A stretch of DNA of 64,000 nt from Paenibacillus cremeus (lineage in GTDB: Bacteria; Bacillota; Bacilli; Paenibacillales; NBRC-103111). The DNA lies in the NCBI RefSeq assembly GCF_007786445.1, contig NZ_VNJI01000013.1, positions 1 through 64,000 of the forward strand. The letters run 5' to 3'. Below, in pieces: positions 25,100-34,530 of this stretch. The notes below the pieces were generated by a model. The model was not told the DNA's origin and did not search any database. It saw only the letters and a list, made by a program, of their open reading frames with translations. How positions within the stretch are numbered: position 1 is the stretch's first letter; the number at the start of each line of letters is the position of its first letter. Made by a program: the position numbers and the translations under genes.

Positions 25100-27328
25100 T
25101 TAGTCCGTTTGTGTAAACCACGCGATTTGTCTGGAGGCCAGCAGCTTCTTTTGCCCTTGGAAGGCATCGTACACATTCAGCTTATACGTTTTGAGGAATT
25201 GCAGGGCATAAATCAGATTCCGATCGTTCACGACAACCTTGAATTCCTCGTGCTTGCCCAGCTTCAGCGCGCCCGCGTCATTAGTAACACTTCCCCCTGA
25301 CGAGCCGCCTCCGTCCGCCGAGCCTTCCAGCGCTTTGAGATCAAATTCCTTGGACAGCGATACCTTGCCGTTCTCGTCCTCCAGGTTAATGATCAGCTTG
25401 CGCCCCTCCATATTGGACTCCAGCAGCAAATTTTTACTCAGCTCATAGTCAAAGGTCAGCGTCACGCCCTCCGAGTTCAGCTGCGTATAGATCTTGCTCA
25501 TCGAGAATTTGTACGGCTCGAGATCCAGCTCCTTAAATTGTTCCGCCACGTTAGTCTGCTCTTCCGGCAGCCAAAGCACGGCGGCATTCACATACGCATC
25601 AGGCTTCTTATCCACCTCCGTCAGCTTATCTTCGGTCACTGCTTCACCAATCATAAGTGTCATGCCGGTTGTGCTGAGGCCCTTGGGAATGCTGCTGGTC
25701 AATAACAGAAGCGCAGCGCCGCCCGGGCTGATCTTCTTCTTGATTTCGGAGACGTTGGCCGGGTAGACGGTGCCGTCGATCGTTTTGAAGTGGGCCACCA
25801 GCTTCGTCACATCCGTGAAGCGCTTTTCCAGGTTCGACGCCTCCAGCTGAACTGCAAACGTGTCTCCTGTCTCCCCCTTGTAGGTGGCGACTGTACTTAC
25901 CTTGTAGCTGGCCCTGCGTCCGACGCTCTTAATTTTGTACGCTTCGCCGATGTTGTGATACGGCACCTGCAGCAGCTCGGACTGATGGACGAATTCGAGC
26001 AGATCGCTCGGTTGTCCTGAACTAGAGACGCCAGAGCTTCCCGAAGTCCCAGAGGCCGCCGCATCGCCGCCAGCCGTTTTCTCCTGCAGCACCAGCTTGA
26101 TTTTGGCGAACTCATAAGTATATGGAATTTTGCCGACGAATTGGAATTGTGCCGCCCCATTCGGTGCCAGACCGATCACTTTGTCCGTGCGGACCAGCTT
26201 CGTCTCCACCTTCACGGCATCATCGAGCATAAAATAACCCGTCAAATCCGGGATCGGCAATGACTCCGTCCCGGTATTGGACAGCGTCAGACTGGCCGTC
26301 ACGATATCCTGATCCTCCCACGGCAAGCGCTGAATGTTGTTGAGCGTCGCGGTATACGTTCCTGCATTAGTCGTAAACGGGTATGGCTTTCCCGAATCAA
26401 CGGTGTCGGCTTGGGACACGGCCGGCATCGCAAAAAACGCGATCGGCAGGTTCAGCTTCAGATCCGCCGCATTTTGAATGATCACAAGCTGCCAGCCCTC
26501 GGTGGACACCGACACGGGCACGGAGCCTGTAAGCTCCACGTCTTTGCTCATTTGCGGATTGATCGTTAAATCCTTGCCCCCCCTCAGATCCAAAGGATAC
26601 ATATACCCTTCCGTGGTACGCAGCAAATATTGATAGCCCGGCAGCTGTGCGCTTCGAGTCCCTGCATTGTCTAAGGTCAGCACGACGGTCGGCGTATAGT
26701 TCTTCTCATTTTTGCTGAGCAGCACTTTCTTGATCGAAGTCTTTACCGGACTGCTCGCCATTTGGATCGTTTGCGCTTCGCCGGCGGAAGTAACGATGCT
26801 GTAGTCGCTTGGCACGGCAATTTCACCGATGGTGCGTTCAAAGCTGGATTGATTGAAATCCCACTTAATGAATTGGAATATCAAGTCTTTCAGCTCCGTC
26901 GACTCGTTCACTTCGGCATAAAAGCTAATATCCAGGCTGGACTTTGGCGTTACGCGGTTCTTATCTTTATCCTGCGGAAGCACGTGTACGGAAATTTGAT
27001 TCCCCGTAGTCGTCTTCAACCGGACCCAATAATCGATAAAAAGCAAATCACTGCTGCCTTCATTGTTGACCGTCAGCGTGAACGTCACCGTCTGCTTCCC
27101 CTGCTCGGGCAGCAGCATGACATTTTTCAGTACGATGCTGCCCGTGTTGCCGATCGGAATTTGTCCAAGCGCAGGCGCACTGCCGGTGGAGAAAACGGTG
27201 CTGCTGCCAGAAGGAGGTACGGTTGTGCCGCCCCCATCGTCTGCCCTTGCCGGGCACGCGGAAGTAAAGGTTAAAGCGGCTGCAAGCAGCAGGATGCTTG
27301 AACGTTGTTTTAGTTTCATCGGACTCAT
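25100..27328 (-). CDS. Secreted multi-Ig-like protein of the ABC module
   Basis: A 742-residue exported protein; the signal peptide (KLKQRSSILLLAAALTFTS) ends before CPARADDGGG, either by AxA cleavage or as an atypical lipoprotein. The mature chain is about five tandem beta-sandwich units of 100-150 residues: strand patterns such as FIDYWVRLKTTTG, LPGYQYLLRTTEGY, IPDLTGYFML and VTKLVAHFKTIDG recur at regular spacing. These strands resemble those in the 576-residue protein at 18077. A Gly/Ser linker (about residues 424-440) divides the chain. GGGAGG is ten bases before ATG. It is the last gene of module B. Function unknown. Confidence 0.8.
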   Translation of the reverse strand: MSPMKLKQRSSILLLAAALTFTSACPARADDGGGTTVPPSGSSTVFSTGSAPALGQIPIGNTGSIVLKNVMLLPEQGKQTVTFTLTVNNEGSSDLLFIDYWVRLKTTTGNQISVHVLPQDKDKNRVTPKSSLDISFYAEVNESTELKDLIFQFIKWDFNQSSFERTIGEIAVPSDYSIVTSAGEAQTIQMASSPVKTSIKKVLLSKNEKNYTPTVVLTLDNAGTRSAQLPGYQYLLRTTEGYMYPLDLRGGKDLTINPQMSKDVELTGSVPVSVSTEGWQLVIIQNAADLKLNLPIAFFAMPAVSQADTVDSGKPYPFTTNAGTYTATLNNIQRLPWEDQDIVTASLTLSNTGTESLPIPDLTGYFMLDDAVKVETKLVRTDKVIGLAPNGAAQFQFVGKIPYTYEFAKIKLVLQEKTAGGDAAASGTSGSSGVSSSGQPSDLLEFVHQSELLQVPYHNIGEAYKIKSVGRRASYKVSTVATYKGETGDTFAVQLEASNLEKRFTDVTKLVAHFKTIDGTVYPANVSEIKKKISPGGAALLLLTSSIPKGLSTTGMTLMIGEAVTEDKLTEVDKKPDAYVNAAVLWLPEEQTNVAEQFKELDLEPYKFSMSKIYTQLNSEGVTLTFDYELSKNLLLESNMEGRKLIINLEDENGKVSLSKEFDLKALEGSADGGGSSGGSVTNDAGALKLGKHEEFKVVVNDRNLIYALQFLKTYKLNVYDAFQGQKKLLASRQIAWFTQTD

Positions 27329-27358
27329 CTGGCTGTTACCTCCCTGGTGCGATTGTTA

Positions 27359-28834
27359 TTATCTCGGCAGCGGCTTGATCGGACCGTTCGGATTTTCTTT
27401 GATCTGCTGCAGCATGGCGTCGCCTTCCGTCTGCCACTGCTTTAATGCGGCTCTCACCTGCAGCTTGCCGTCGACGACATCCTTGAACAATTTGCTGCCG
27501 ATGCTGTTCACTTGATATAAGCCCGGCTTATCGCGATATAGCTTGGAATCCAGCTGCGGTGCCGGCAGGAGCGTGGTGAATGCTTTAATATTCATCTGCA
27601 CGCCGTCTCTCGGCTTAATGTACTTTTGGCGCGACACGATCTGGTAGGAGCTGCCGGCTTTCAGACGAGCCCATTCTTCACCGTTAATAAACTTGATGTA
27701 TTTCCAGGCGTCACTGGCATTTTGCGCTTTCGCGTTGATCGCCATGATGCCGTCCATGCTTATATAACCGCCTACATCTGGCGCTTCTTGATGAACCGGG
27801 AGCGTCACGACATCCCAATCGAATGGCGTAAAGCCTTTAATATTTTGGGCGTTTTTCATCGCATTGGTGATTTGATTAATTTGGCCGTAATTGATGACCG
27901 CCGTCGCGACGCGATTGGATAGGAAATCGTCATACTGGAACGGGTTATAGTTATCCGAGCTTGCGTTTATCATCCGGGCCTTCATCTGGGCGGGATCCTG
28001 CTGCTCCGGCACGAGCTTTTCTGTTTTGAGCTGCAGCAGCGCTTTCCACACCTTCTCCCACTGATCGGAGTCGACGGTCATTTTTTCGCCTTTTTCATCA
28101 AACATTCTCAGCTGCAGCGGAGCAGTATAAATTTGGGACGTGTTATAAATGTCGCCGCCCATATTTTGCGTGGAGAACGAAAAGCCGTATTTGCGGTCGG
28201 CACCGTCACCCTTCGCCATCCGGCGGGCCAGGTCGAACATTTCCTCCCAGGTCATCTTATCCTTCGGATACGGCACACCGGCCTCGTCGAACATCTTCTT
28301 ATTATAGATGACCGCAGACGAGTTGAATGTCGGCGCCAAAGCGTACAGCTTGCCTTCCCCCATCTTCTTGATGCCGTCAATGACCGCTGGGACGAAATCC
28401 GACGTATCGAATTTGTCTTTGGTAATCATCGGGTCCAGCTGCGACAACATGTTGTTGGAGATCAAGTCAGGCAATTGTTCGTAACTAACCATGACCACAT
28501 CCGGCGGATTATCGCCCTGCATGACCTCCTTCAGCGTATCGTACGGATCCTTGGGCCGCTCCCCCGGATTCGGGCGTCCGCCGTACATGTAGCGCTCGTC
28601 ATTCGTCGGAATCAGCTCGATCTTAATGTTCGGATTGGCAAACTCAAACAGCTCCGTGAACCGCTGCCGAAAATAATCGTCCTGCGCGCTGTAGCCCATG
28701 CTGGTGGCAATGCGGATGACCCGCTCGGTTTTACTGTCCGCCGGATTCACTTTGGTACAAGCGGCCAGCACCGTACCCATCAGACCAACGCTTAATGTGG
28801 CTAGAACCGTTCGTTGCACATGCTTGTTGTTCAT
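27359..28834 (-). CDS. Extracellular solute-binding lipoprotein (family 1 type)
   Basis: A 491-residue protein with lipobox GTVLAACTKV (Cys near residue 26). It has the build of carbohydrate-type solute-binding proteins: QDDYFRQRFTELFEFANPNI, then DVVMVSYEQLPDLISNNML, KMTWEEMFDLARRMAKGDG, YISMDGIMAINAKAQNASDA and WKYIKFINGEEWA. Such proteins normally feed an importer with two MalF/MalG-like permeases; none is present here. Instead it lies inside an exporter-type ABC operon, 49 bases after ATPase 2. It may sense or deliver a ligand for that system; this is inference. Confidence 0.88.
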   Translation of the reverse strand: MNNKHVQRTVLATLSVGLMGTVLAACTKVNPADSKTERVIRIATSMGYSAQDDYFRQRFTELFEFANPNIKIELIPTNDERYMYGGRPNPGERPKDPYDTLKEVMQGDNPPDVVMVSYEQLPDLISNNMLSQLDPMITKDKFDTSDFVPAVIDGIKKMGEGKLYALAPTFNSSAVIYNKKMFDEAGVPYPKDKMTWEEMFDLARRMAKGDGADRKYGFSFSTQNMGGDIYNTSQIYTAPLQLRMFDEKGEKMTVDSDQWEKVWKALLQLKTEKLVPEQQDPAQMKARMINASSDNYNPFQYDDFLSNRVATAVINYGQINQITNAMKNAQNIKGFTPFDWDVVTLPVHQEAPDVGGYISMDGIMAINAKAQNASDAWKYIKFINGEEWARLKAGSSYQIVSRQKYIKPRDGVQMNIKAFTTLLPAPQLDSKLYRDKPGLYQVNSIGSKLFKDVVDGKLQVRAALKQWQTEGDAMLQQIKENPNGPIKPLPR

Positions 28835-28883
28835 AGGGTTCCCTCCGAAAAATCGTATTTTATATATGTGTACGAAACTTCAA

Positions 28884-29762
28884 TTAGATCGACTTCGGCG
28901 GACGGATAATGATTTTCTCGCCATCAAATTCCATGGAAGCCTTCCCCTCGATGCCCAGCGCCTGCAGGTAGGCCTTAGGAATTTGCAGCCGGCCTGCGCG
29001 GTCCAACACGACATATTCCTCATGCACGTCATGAATGGAGCCCCGCCCTGCAGCCGTCTCCTGCTCTGCCCGATCCAGGTTCGGATTCCGCTTGATGAAT
29101 TCGGTGCTCGTCATCCCGTCGCGAATCGCTACTACACGGTCCACTTTGCTGGCCAGCGTCATATCGTGGGTGACAATGACAATCGTGACGCCAAGCTCCC
29201 GGTTAAGCCGCCGGAAAATATCCATGATCATATCCGACGTTCGCGTATCGACGGAGCCGGTCGGCTCGTCAGCGAGCAGCATGGACGGACGATTCGCCAG
29301 CGCAATGGCAATAGCGACCCGCTGCTGTTCACCGCCGGATAGCTGCTGCAGCTTGTTATGAAACCGCTCCTTGAGCCCCACCCATTCGAGCAGCTGCTTG
29401 GCATACGCCCGATCATACTTGCCGCTGAGCATCATCGGCATTTCCACGTTCTCCAGCGCCGTCAAATAGGGCACGAGGTTGCGCGCGTTATTTTGCCAGA
29501 TAAAGCCGACGGTTTCGCGTTTGTAGCGGACCAGCTCGTCATCGGTAATTTTCAGCAAATTCCAGTCGCCCACCTGCACCTGTCCGGCCGAAGGGCGGTC
29601 AAGCCCACCAAGAATGTTCAGAAGCGTCGATTTACCGCTGCCGCTGTTGCCAATAATCGCCATCATCTCGCCTTCAGAGACGGAGATGTTCAGCCCTTGC
29701 AGCGCCACGACCTCGATCTCGTCGGTTTTGTAAATTTTGACGAGTCCCTCGCATATAATCAC
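28884..29762 (-). CDS. ABC transporter ATPase (MacB/LolD type) with C-terminal AbrB-like domain
   Basis: A 292-residue protein. Residues 1-225 are an ATPase of the lipoprotein/macrolide export class: Walker A GNSGSGKST, Q-loop WQNNARNL, signature LSGGEQQRV, Walker B MLLADEPTG. An extra about 65 residues follow. The last 45 (EEYVVLDRAGRLQIPKAYLQ, then LGI and SMEFDGEKIIIRPP) match the swapped-hairpin AbrB/MazE/SpoVT fold (xV.D..GRL.IPK..). The start is GTG, with GAGGAG ten bases upstream inside the permease 3' end. It is coupled to the permease gene, which ends four bases before. Confidence 0.9.
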   Translation of the reverse strand: MIICEGLVKIYKTDEIEVVALQGLNISVSEGEMMAIIGNSGSGKSTLLNILGGLDRPSAGQVQVGDWNLLKITDDELVRYKRETVGFIWQNNARNLVPYLTALENVEMPMMLSGKYDRAYAKQLLEWVGLKERFHNKLQQLSGGEQQRVAIAIALANRPSMLLADEPTGSVDTRTSDMIMDIFRRLNRELGVTIVIVTHDMTLASKVDRVVAIRDGMTSTEFIKRNPNLDRAEQETAAGRGSIHDVHEEYVVLDRAGRLQIPKAYLQALGIEGKASMEFDGEKIIIRPPKSI

Positions 29763-29766
29763 AGGC

Positions 29767-32694
29767 TTATTTCTCCTCTCCCAGCTTCACGGCCTGATGG
29801 ACGCGAAGGCGACGAATGTGCAGAAACAGGAGCGCTGCTCCGGTTAACATCATGACGGCCACGACGCCAAGCAGCTGATCGTTATCCCGAGCGTCAAATA
29901 CGACACGAAACGGCGGCACCTGCGTCTTCACGTTCTCTGCAGTTTGCAGAAACGGCAGAAACAGATAGCTCGTCAATTTGCCGATGCCAAAACCGAGCGC
30001 AATCGCCAGTCCTGCAGTGAATACCTGCTCGAGCAGCAGCATGCCGGTCAGCTGTTTTCTGGACAAACCCATCGCCCTCAGCACGCCGAATTGCACCACC
30101 CGATTCGATAAATTAAAGAACCAGTACAAAATATACCCGATCAGCGATACCAGCACGGAAACGAGGAAGCCCAGGCTGAGAATGCCGAACACACCGCCCC
30201 TGGCCGGATGCTTTTTCTGCGTAATCAGCTCATTGCGAACGTCCTTGACGCTGGCGATATCGATTTTTTTCGCTTTGAGCCCCTCGAGGATCGGCGTGAC
30301 TTTAGCGTTATCCTTCATTTTGATCCAGACATCGTACGGCGTGACCGGCGCTTGATCGTAAATATAGTCCAGATTGGCGATAAAAAACGGCGTCTGCTCG
30401 GGATATTGGCTAGGCCAGTACGGAACCGTCGCGACGACAATAAACTCCACCGGCTGCTGAGCCACCGTAATGCTCATTAAATCGCCCGGCTTTAGATGAT
30501 TTTTCTCGGCAAAAGACGTAGGGATGATGACCGCCTGCTCATATTGTCCGAGCAAATTCAAGTAAATGTTGGGATGTACCTTGAACAAATCCTTGCGGAA
30601 CCACGCCACTTGGGCAAAATCAACATTATCGATGCCCATCAGCATCCCTTGACCGAGCGACTTGCCGGAGACGATGATATTGCTCTTGGTCTGCAGCACC
30701 CGTGCGGCATGCTCGACGCCTTCCAGCTCGCGGAACACGGCAAACGGCGGCTCGATGTAGCGCATTTTCGGAGGAGGCTCCACGCCACTGCCTGCACCAG
30801 GCTGGCCCGCACCGCCCTGGCCTTGACCTTGTCCTTGGCCCGTACCGCTACCGCTGCCGCTGCCTTGACCAGATCCGCCTTGCCCCGCGCCGCCTTGCTT
30901 ATCGTTCTGATCGGGAGCCTGCGGCAGCTCATCAGACACCGCTTCCCAATCCGCCTTCAGCACGACATCCGTGCCATAGGCATACAGTATGCGGTCGGTC
31001 GAGTTCAAATCGATGGTCCGCGCCGCCGACGCATTGTATACGCCCAGACCGAGTGTCAAAATCAGCAGCAGCATGAGGGGATAATAAGCCGTGGACGAAC
31101 GGGACAGCTGCGTCAGCGTCAAGTACACCGGAACCGGCAAAATTCGCTGGCCGAGCCAATTGCCCATCTTCAAGAGCCACGGGAAGAGCCGCAGAATAAA
31201 CAGCCCCAGCCCGATAATCGACAGCGCCGGAATAAAGAACAACAGTGGATGCACCTGCAGCTGATCGGTCGTCAGCCCAGTCTGGCCGAACAAATCCTGC
31301 CGCTGACCAAACAAGTAATAGCCATAGCCGACAAGTGCGAGCAGCAGCACATCCAGAAACCACTTTTGCCAAAATGGTTTGTGGTCCGAACGCGCCAGCT
31401 TCTGCTTGTAGCTGACAATCGACGCTTTGGCATACACGATGGCGGGAATGACACTGGCAAGCAGCGCGATGACAACCGCCGCAACACCGTACATTAGCGC
31501 TTCCGTGGATACGCCGACCGGGACCGCTTGACGGTCAACGAAGGTTAGAAAGCCGCTCGAGGAGCCGATGCTCTTCGCCATAAACCAGCCGAGCATCGGT
31601 CCCAGCAGCATCGCTGTTACGCCCAGGATTAAGCCTTCAAGCAGGTAGATCCAAATGATTTGCCGCGTGCTGCCGCCCCGGCTGCGAATCACGGCGATGA
31701 CGTTGCGCTGACGATCCAACGACTGTCGGGCGTTCATCACGATGTAGTAGAACACCATCGCAATCATCGGCGCCGCCAACGTAAACAGCAAAATTTGAAG
31801 CTGCACGCTTTGCACCTTGAATTCCTGCAGCATCGGCACGAACGAGATGTCTACACGCGTATTTTTCAGCTTTTGGTACAGTGTAATGTCCAGCCGCTCC
31901 AACTTGCGCTCCAATGGCGAGAGCTGGCTGGTTTGAATTTCTCTCAGATCGAACGCATAAAACCAGTTCGCCAAGTTGAGCGGAATCTTCTTGTTTTTCA
32001 ATAGATAGTCGGAAAAGCCCGCTTCGCTCATGAAAAAGGAGGTCGCAAGTCCCTCCATACCTTGAAACCAGTACGGATTCGCGTCATTCTTCGGCTTGAA
32101 TGCTCCGGTCACCTTCACCTTCAGCGGCGCGATGCCGAGCCCGCCCGTGATCGGATAGCTATACACGTCCCCGACATGGATGTCGTTCCGATACATCGCT
32201 TCCTCATAGATAACGACCTCGACGACGCCATTTTGCGGCTGCTCCGCATACCAGCTGCCCTGGGTCAGCTCGACCTGCTCCTTCAGCCCGTTCTGAGCCA
32301 TTAAGGTAAGCTGCCTGCGCTTGCTGGGATCCACCTTGGTCGGATCGTCAGGCACCAGCTGCGAACCGCGGATCGAATAGCTGCGAACATAAGCCTGCGT
32401 CGGAAAAGCAATCTCTTGAGGCAGCTGCTCCTTGATATATTGATCGACATCGCTAAGCGCATCCAGATCGGCACGGTCGCTGCCGGACGCCTGATAGCGG
32501 ATCAGCACGGAGCCGGCCGGCAAGCCTTCGCTTTTTTCCTCCAGCGATTTGGATACGACCCGCTTCAGTGAGCCGTCCGAGTACATGGGAATGCTGGTCG
32601 TAAAGGCGACCGCCATGATCAGCCCGGCCAGCGTACTGAGCGTCAGCCAGCGGGTATTCCACATTTTTCGGAACAAAAATCGGAGCATCGGCAT
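29767..32694 (-). CDS. MacB/FtsX-like ABC transporter permease, 975 aa
   Basis: A large permease with two FtsX-type halves. Helix 1 is near residues 15-35, then a long extracytoplasmic domain, a group of helices near 300-470 with more following, a second extracytoplasmic domain, and three C-terminal helices after about residue 830. Residues about 592-637 of the second outside loop are an unusual Gly/Gln/Ser-rich linker. MacB-type permeases drive substrates through a linked adaptor by mechanotransmission. Start and adaptor stop overlap by one base (TGATG). It is flanked by adaptor and ATPase 2 genes, giving a complete tripartite-like set. Confidence 0.9.
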   Translation of the reverse strand: MPMLRFLFRKMWNTRWLTLSTLAGLIMAVAFTTSIPMYSDGSLKRVVSKSLEEKSEGLPAGSVLIRYQASGSDRADLDALSDVDQYIKEQLPQEIAFPTQAYVRSYSIRGSQLVPDDPTKVDPSKRRQLTLMAQNGLKEQVELTQGSWYAEQPQNGVVEVVIYEEAMYRNDIHVGDVYSYPITGGLGIAPLKVKVTGAFKPKNDANPYWFQGMEGLATSFFMSEAGFSDYLLKNKKIPLNLANWFYAFDLREIQTSQLSPLERKLERLDITLYQKLKNTRVDISFVPMLQEFKVQSVQLQILLFTLAAPMIAMVFYYIVMNARQSLDRQRNVIAVIRSRGGSTRQIIWIYLLEGLILGVTAMLLGPMLGWFMAKSIGSSSGFLTFVDRQAVPVGVSTEALMYGVAAVVIALLASVIPAIVYAKASIVSYKQKLARSDHKPFWQKWFLDVLLLALVGYGYYLFGQRQDLFGQTGLTTDQLQVHPLLFFIPALSIIGLGLFILRLFPWLLKMGNWLGQRILPVPVYLTLTQLSRSSTAYYPLMLLLILTLGLGVYNASAARTIDLNSTDRILYAYGTDVVLKADWEAVSDELPQAPDQNDKQGGAGQGGSGQGSGSGSGTGQGQGQGQGGAGQPGAGSGVEPPPKMRYIEPPFAVFRELEGVEHAARVLQTKSNIIVSGKSLGQGMLMGIDNVDFAQVAWFRKDLFKVHPNIYLNLLGQYEQAVIIPTSFAEKNHLKPGDLMSITVAQQPVEFIVVATVPYWPSQYPEQTPFFIANLDYIYDQAPVTPYDVWIKMKDNAKVTPILEGLKAKKIDIASVKDVRNELITQKKHPARGGVFGILSLGFLVSVLVSLIGYILYWFFNLSNRVVQFGVLRAMGLSRKQLTGMLLLEQVFTAGLAIALGFGIGKLTSYLFLPFLQTAENVKTQVPPFRVVFDARDNDQLLGVVAVMMLTGAALLFLHIRRLRVHQAVKLGEEK

Positions 32695-33800
32695 CAGCGT
32701 CCCACTACTTTCTGTCCCGGCGTGAGGCCTTTCACAATCTCCACATCAGTAGATGTCTGCTGGCCGATTTCCACATCCACTTCCCGTTTATTGCCTTGAT
32801 CGTCTACAATCTGCACGTAGTTGCGTCCAGCATAGGAGCGCAGCGCCGCCAGCGGAATCGTGATCGCCTTCTCCTTGCGCTGTGTAATGATGGATACGCT
32901 AAGCGGCGTTCCCCTGTTCAACCCTGGCGGAAACGGATCCAACTGAACGATCAAGTAATTGTCGATCGAATCCGGCTGCTTTTGCTGTCCCCCTGCCGCA
33001 CCGCTGCCGTTTGCCCCTCCGTTCGTGTTCGTCGTTCTAGGATTCGGAAGCTGAAGTACCTTGCCTTTATGCTGGCCGGCGGCATTAATATCGATCACGG
33101 CGTCCATCCCGACGGCCACTTTCTTCAAATCGTCCGCACTCAGCGTCGCCGCCACCGTCAATTGAGCCAGATCGGCTATCGTTGCTACGGCATCGTAGGC
33201 TTTGGCAGTATCGCCTTTTTGCAGATACACGGAAACGATCGTGCCAGTGAACGGCGCCGTCAGCTTCGCCCCGGCAATCGTGCTCTCCAGCTTGTTCAGC
33301 TCCTCGCGCTTCAGCTCAAAATCGATCTTCGCCTGCTCCAGCTGATCCGCGCTCATCTCATCCGCTTTTCGCAGCTTATCGATCATATCGAGCTCATCTT
33401 TGCGGGTTTGCAGCCTTTTTTGCTTCACCTGGCTCTCCAGCTCCGTCACATCCAGCTCAGCGATGAGCTGGCCCTTCTCCACTTTGTCGCCGCTTTTGAC
33501 AGCCACGTTCTTGATTCTACGGTTAGCCTCATCGGTAAAATATAAGTCCTCTTCCACAGTTGCCATCAGCTTGCCTGAGCCCCGAACCTTCGTTTCCAGC
33601 GTATCCGTCTTGACGACGTATTCCGGCTTCTTGGACAGCTTTGGCGGCGTAATCGCCGGCAGCGTCTCCTCGACCTCCTCCTTGGGCAGCAAGGAGCAGC
33701 CTGAAGAAACCAGCAGGGATGCCGCGATGCAGACGAGCAGCAGTGGTTTCGTTACTGCCTTAACTGTTAATAAATTTTCCGTCCACCATTTCGTAAACAC
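32694..33800 (-). CDS. HlyD/MacA-like adaptor lipoprotein
   Basis: A 368-residue membrane-fusion protein. The start is GTG at 33800 (FTKWWTENLL follows), because GGAGG lies nine bases upstream; this overlaps the ATPase 1 gene by 41 bases. A hydrophobic signal ends at SSGC (lipoprotein). A biotinyl-lipoyl half motif (RIKNVAVKSGDKVEKGQLIA) precedes a short coiled coil, and the second half motif (AKLTAPFTGTIVSV) comes after. Beta-barrel domain and C-terminal VQIVDDQGNKREVDVEIG follow. It links permease and outside, as MacA-like proteins do in YknWXYZ-type exporters. Confidence 0.9.
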   Translation of the reverse strand: MFTKWWTENLLTVKAVTKPLLLVCIAASLLVSSGCSLLPKEEVEETLPAITPPKLSKKPEYVVKTDTLETKVRGSGKLMATVEEDLYFTDEANRRIKNVAVKSGDKVEKGQLIAELDVTELESQVKQKRLQTRKDELDMIDKLRKADEMSADQLEQAKIDFELKREELNKLESTIAGAKLTAPFTGTIVSVYLQKGDTAKAYDAVATIADLAQLTVAATLSADDLKKVAVGMDAVIDINAAGQHKGKVLQLPNPRTTNTNGGANGSGAAGGQQKQPDSIDNYLIVQLDPFPPGLNRGTPLSVSIITQRKEKAITIPLAALRSYAGRNYVQIVDDQGNKREVDVEIGQQTSTDVEIVKGLTPGQKVVGR

Positions 33801-34530
33801 GGTCGGCAACCTCCATTATCGTCGGGTCATGCGTCGTCATGCAGATGGTCATGCGCTCGGTTTGGATGATTTCACGGAATACCCCCATGACCTGGGCGCC
33901 CATCTGGGAATCAAGCTCCGCGGTCGGCTCATCCGCCAGCAGCAGACTCGGCTTGTGAGCAATCGCTTTGGCTATCGCTACCCGCTGCTGCTCTCCCCCG
34001 GACAGCTCAAACGGCCGATGGTGCATCCGTTTGCTTAAGCCCACCAGCTCCAAGCAATGCGTCACCCGTGCCTTCCACCCGGGTCGCGGCACGTCCGCCA
34101 TCCGCAGCGACAGCTCCACATTCTCCCAGGCGGAGAGCAGCGGCATTAACGCAAACGATTGAAAAATAAAGCCTAGCTCCTTGCGCCGGATTACGGTCCG
34201 CTGGTCGTCACTGCAAAGATGAAACGGATGGCCTTGAAAATGAATCGTCCCCCGATTCGGCTGATCCAGCCCGCCAATCAGGTTCAGCAGCGTCGTCTTA
34301 CCCGAGCCGGAGCGCCCCTTCAGCATGACCAGCTGCAGCGGGTACAGCTCCAGCTCAATGCCCCGCAGCACGTGCAGCTGCTGTCCCCCAACGGGAAACG
34401 AGCGCTCCACCCCGCTGACCGTCAGCAGTGGCTGGCTCGTATCGATCGGCGGCAGCAAGCTGGGGTTGCTCTCTTCGCGTTGTGCCTGTAAGTCGGCTGT
34501 CGGTCTTTGTCTACGCAGCCATGTTCTCAT
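33760..34530 (-). CDS. ABC transporter ATPase 1 of module B (MacB/LolD type)
   Basis: A 256-residue ATPase with Walker A GRSGSGKTT, Q-loop FQSFALMPLLSAWENV, signature LSGGEQQRVA, Walker B LLLADEPTAELD and H-loop THDPT. About 35 extra N-terminal residues (RRQRPTADLQAQREES) precede the fold. The gene is first in module B. A second ATPase is encoded after the permease, so the operon may assemble a heterodimer, or the two ATPases may serve different partners. GGGAGG lies 14 bases before ATG, rather far. Confidence 0.9.
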   Translation of the reverse strand: MRTWLRRQRPTADLQAQREESNPSLLPPIDTSQPLLTVSGVERSFPVGGQQLHVLRGIELELYPLQLVMLKGRSGSGKTTLLNLIGGLDQPNRGTIHFQGHPFHLCSDDQRTVIRRKELGFIFQSFALMPLLSAWENVELSLRMADVPRPGWKARVTHCLELVGLSKRMHHRPFELSGGEQQRVAIAKAIAHKPSLLLADEPTAELDSQMGAQVMGVFREIIQTERMTICMTTHDPTIMEVADRVYEMVDGKFINS

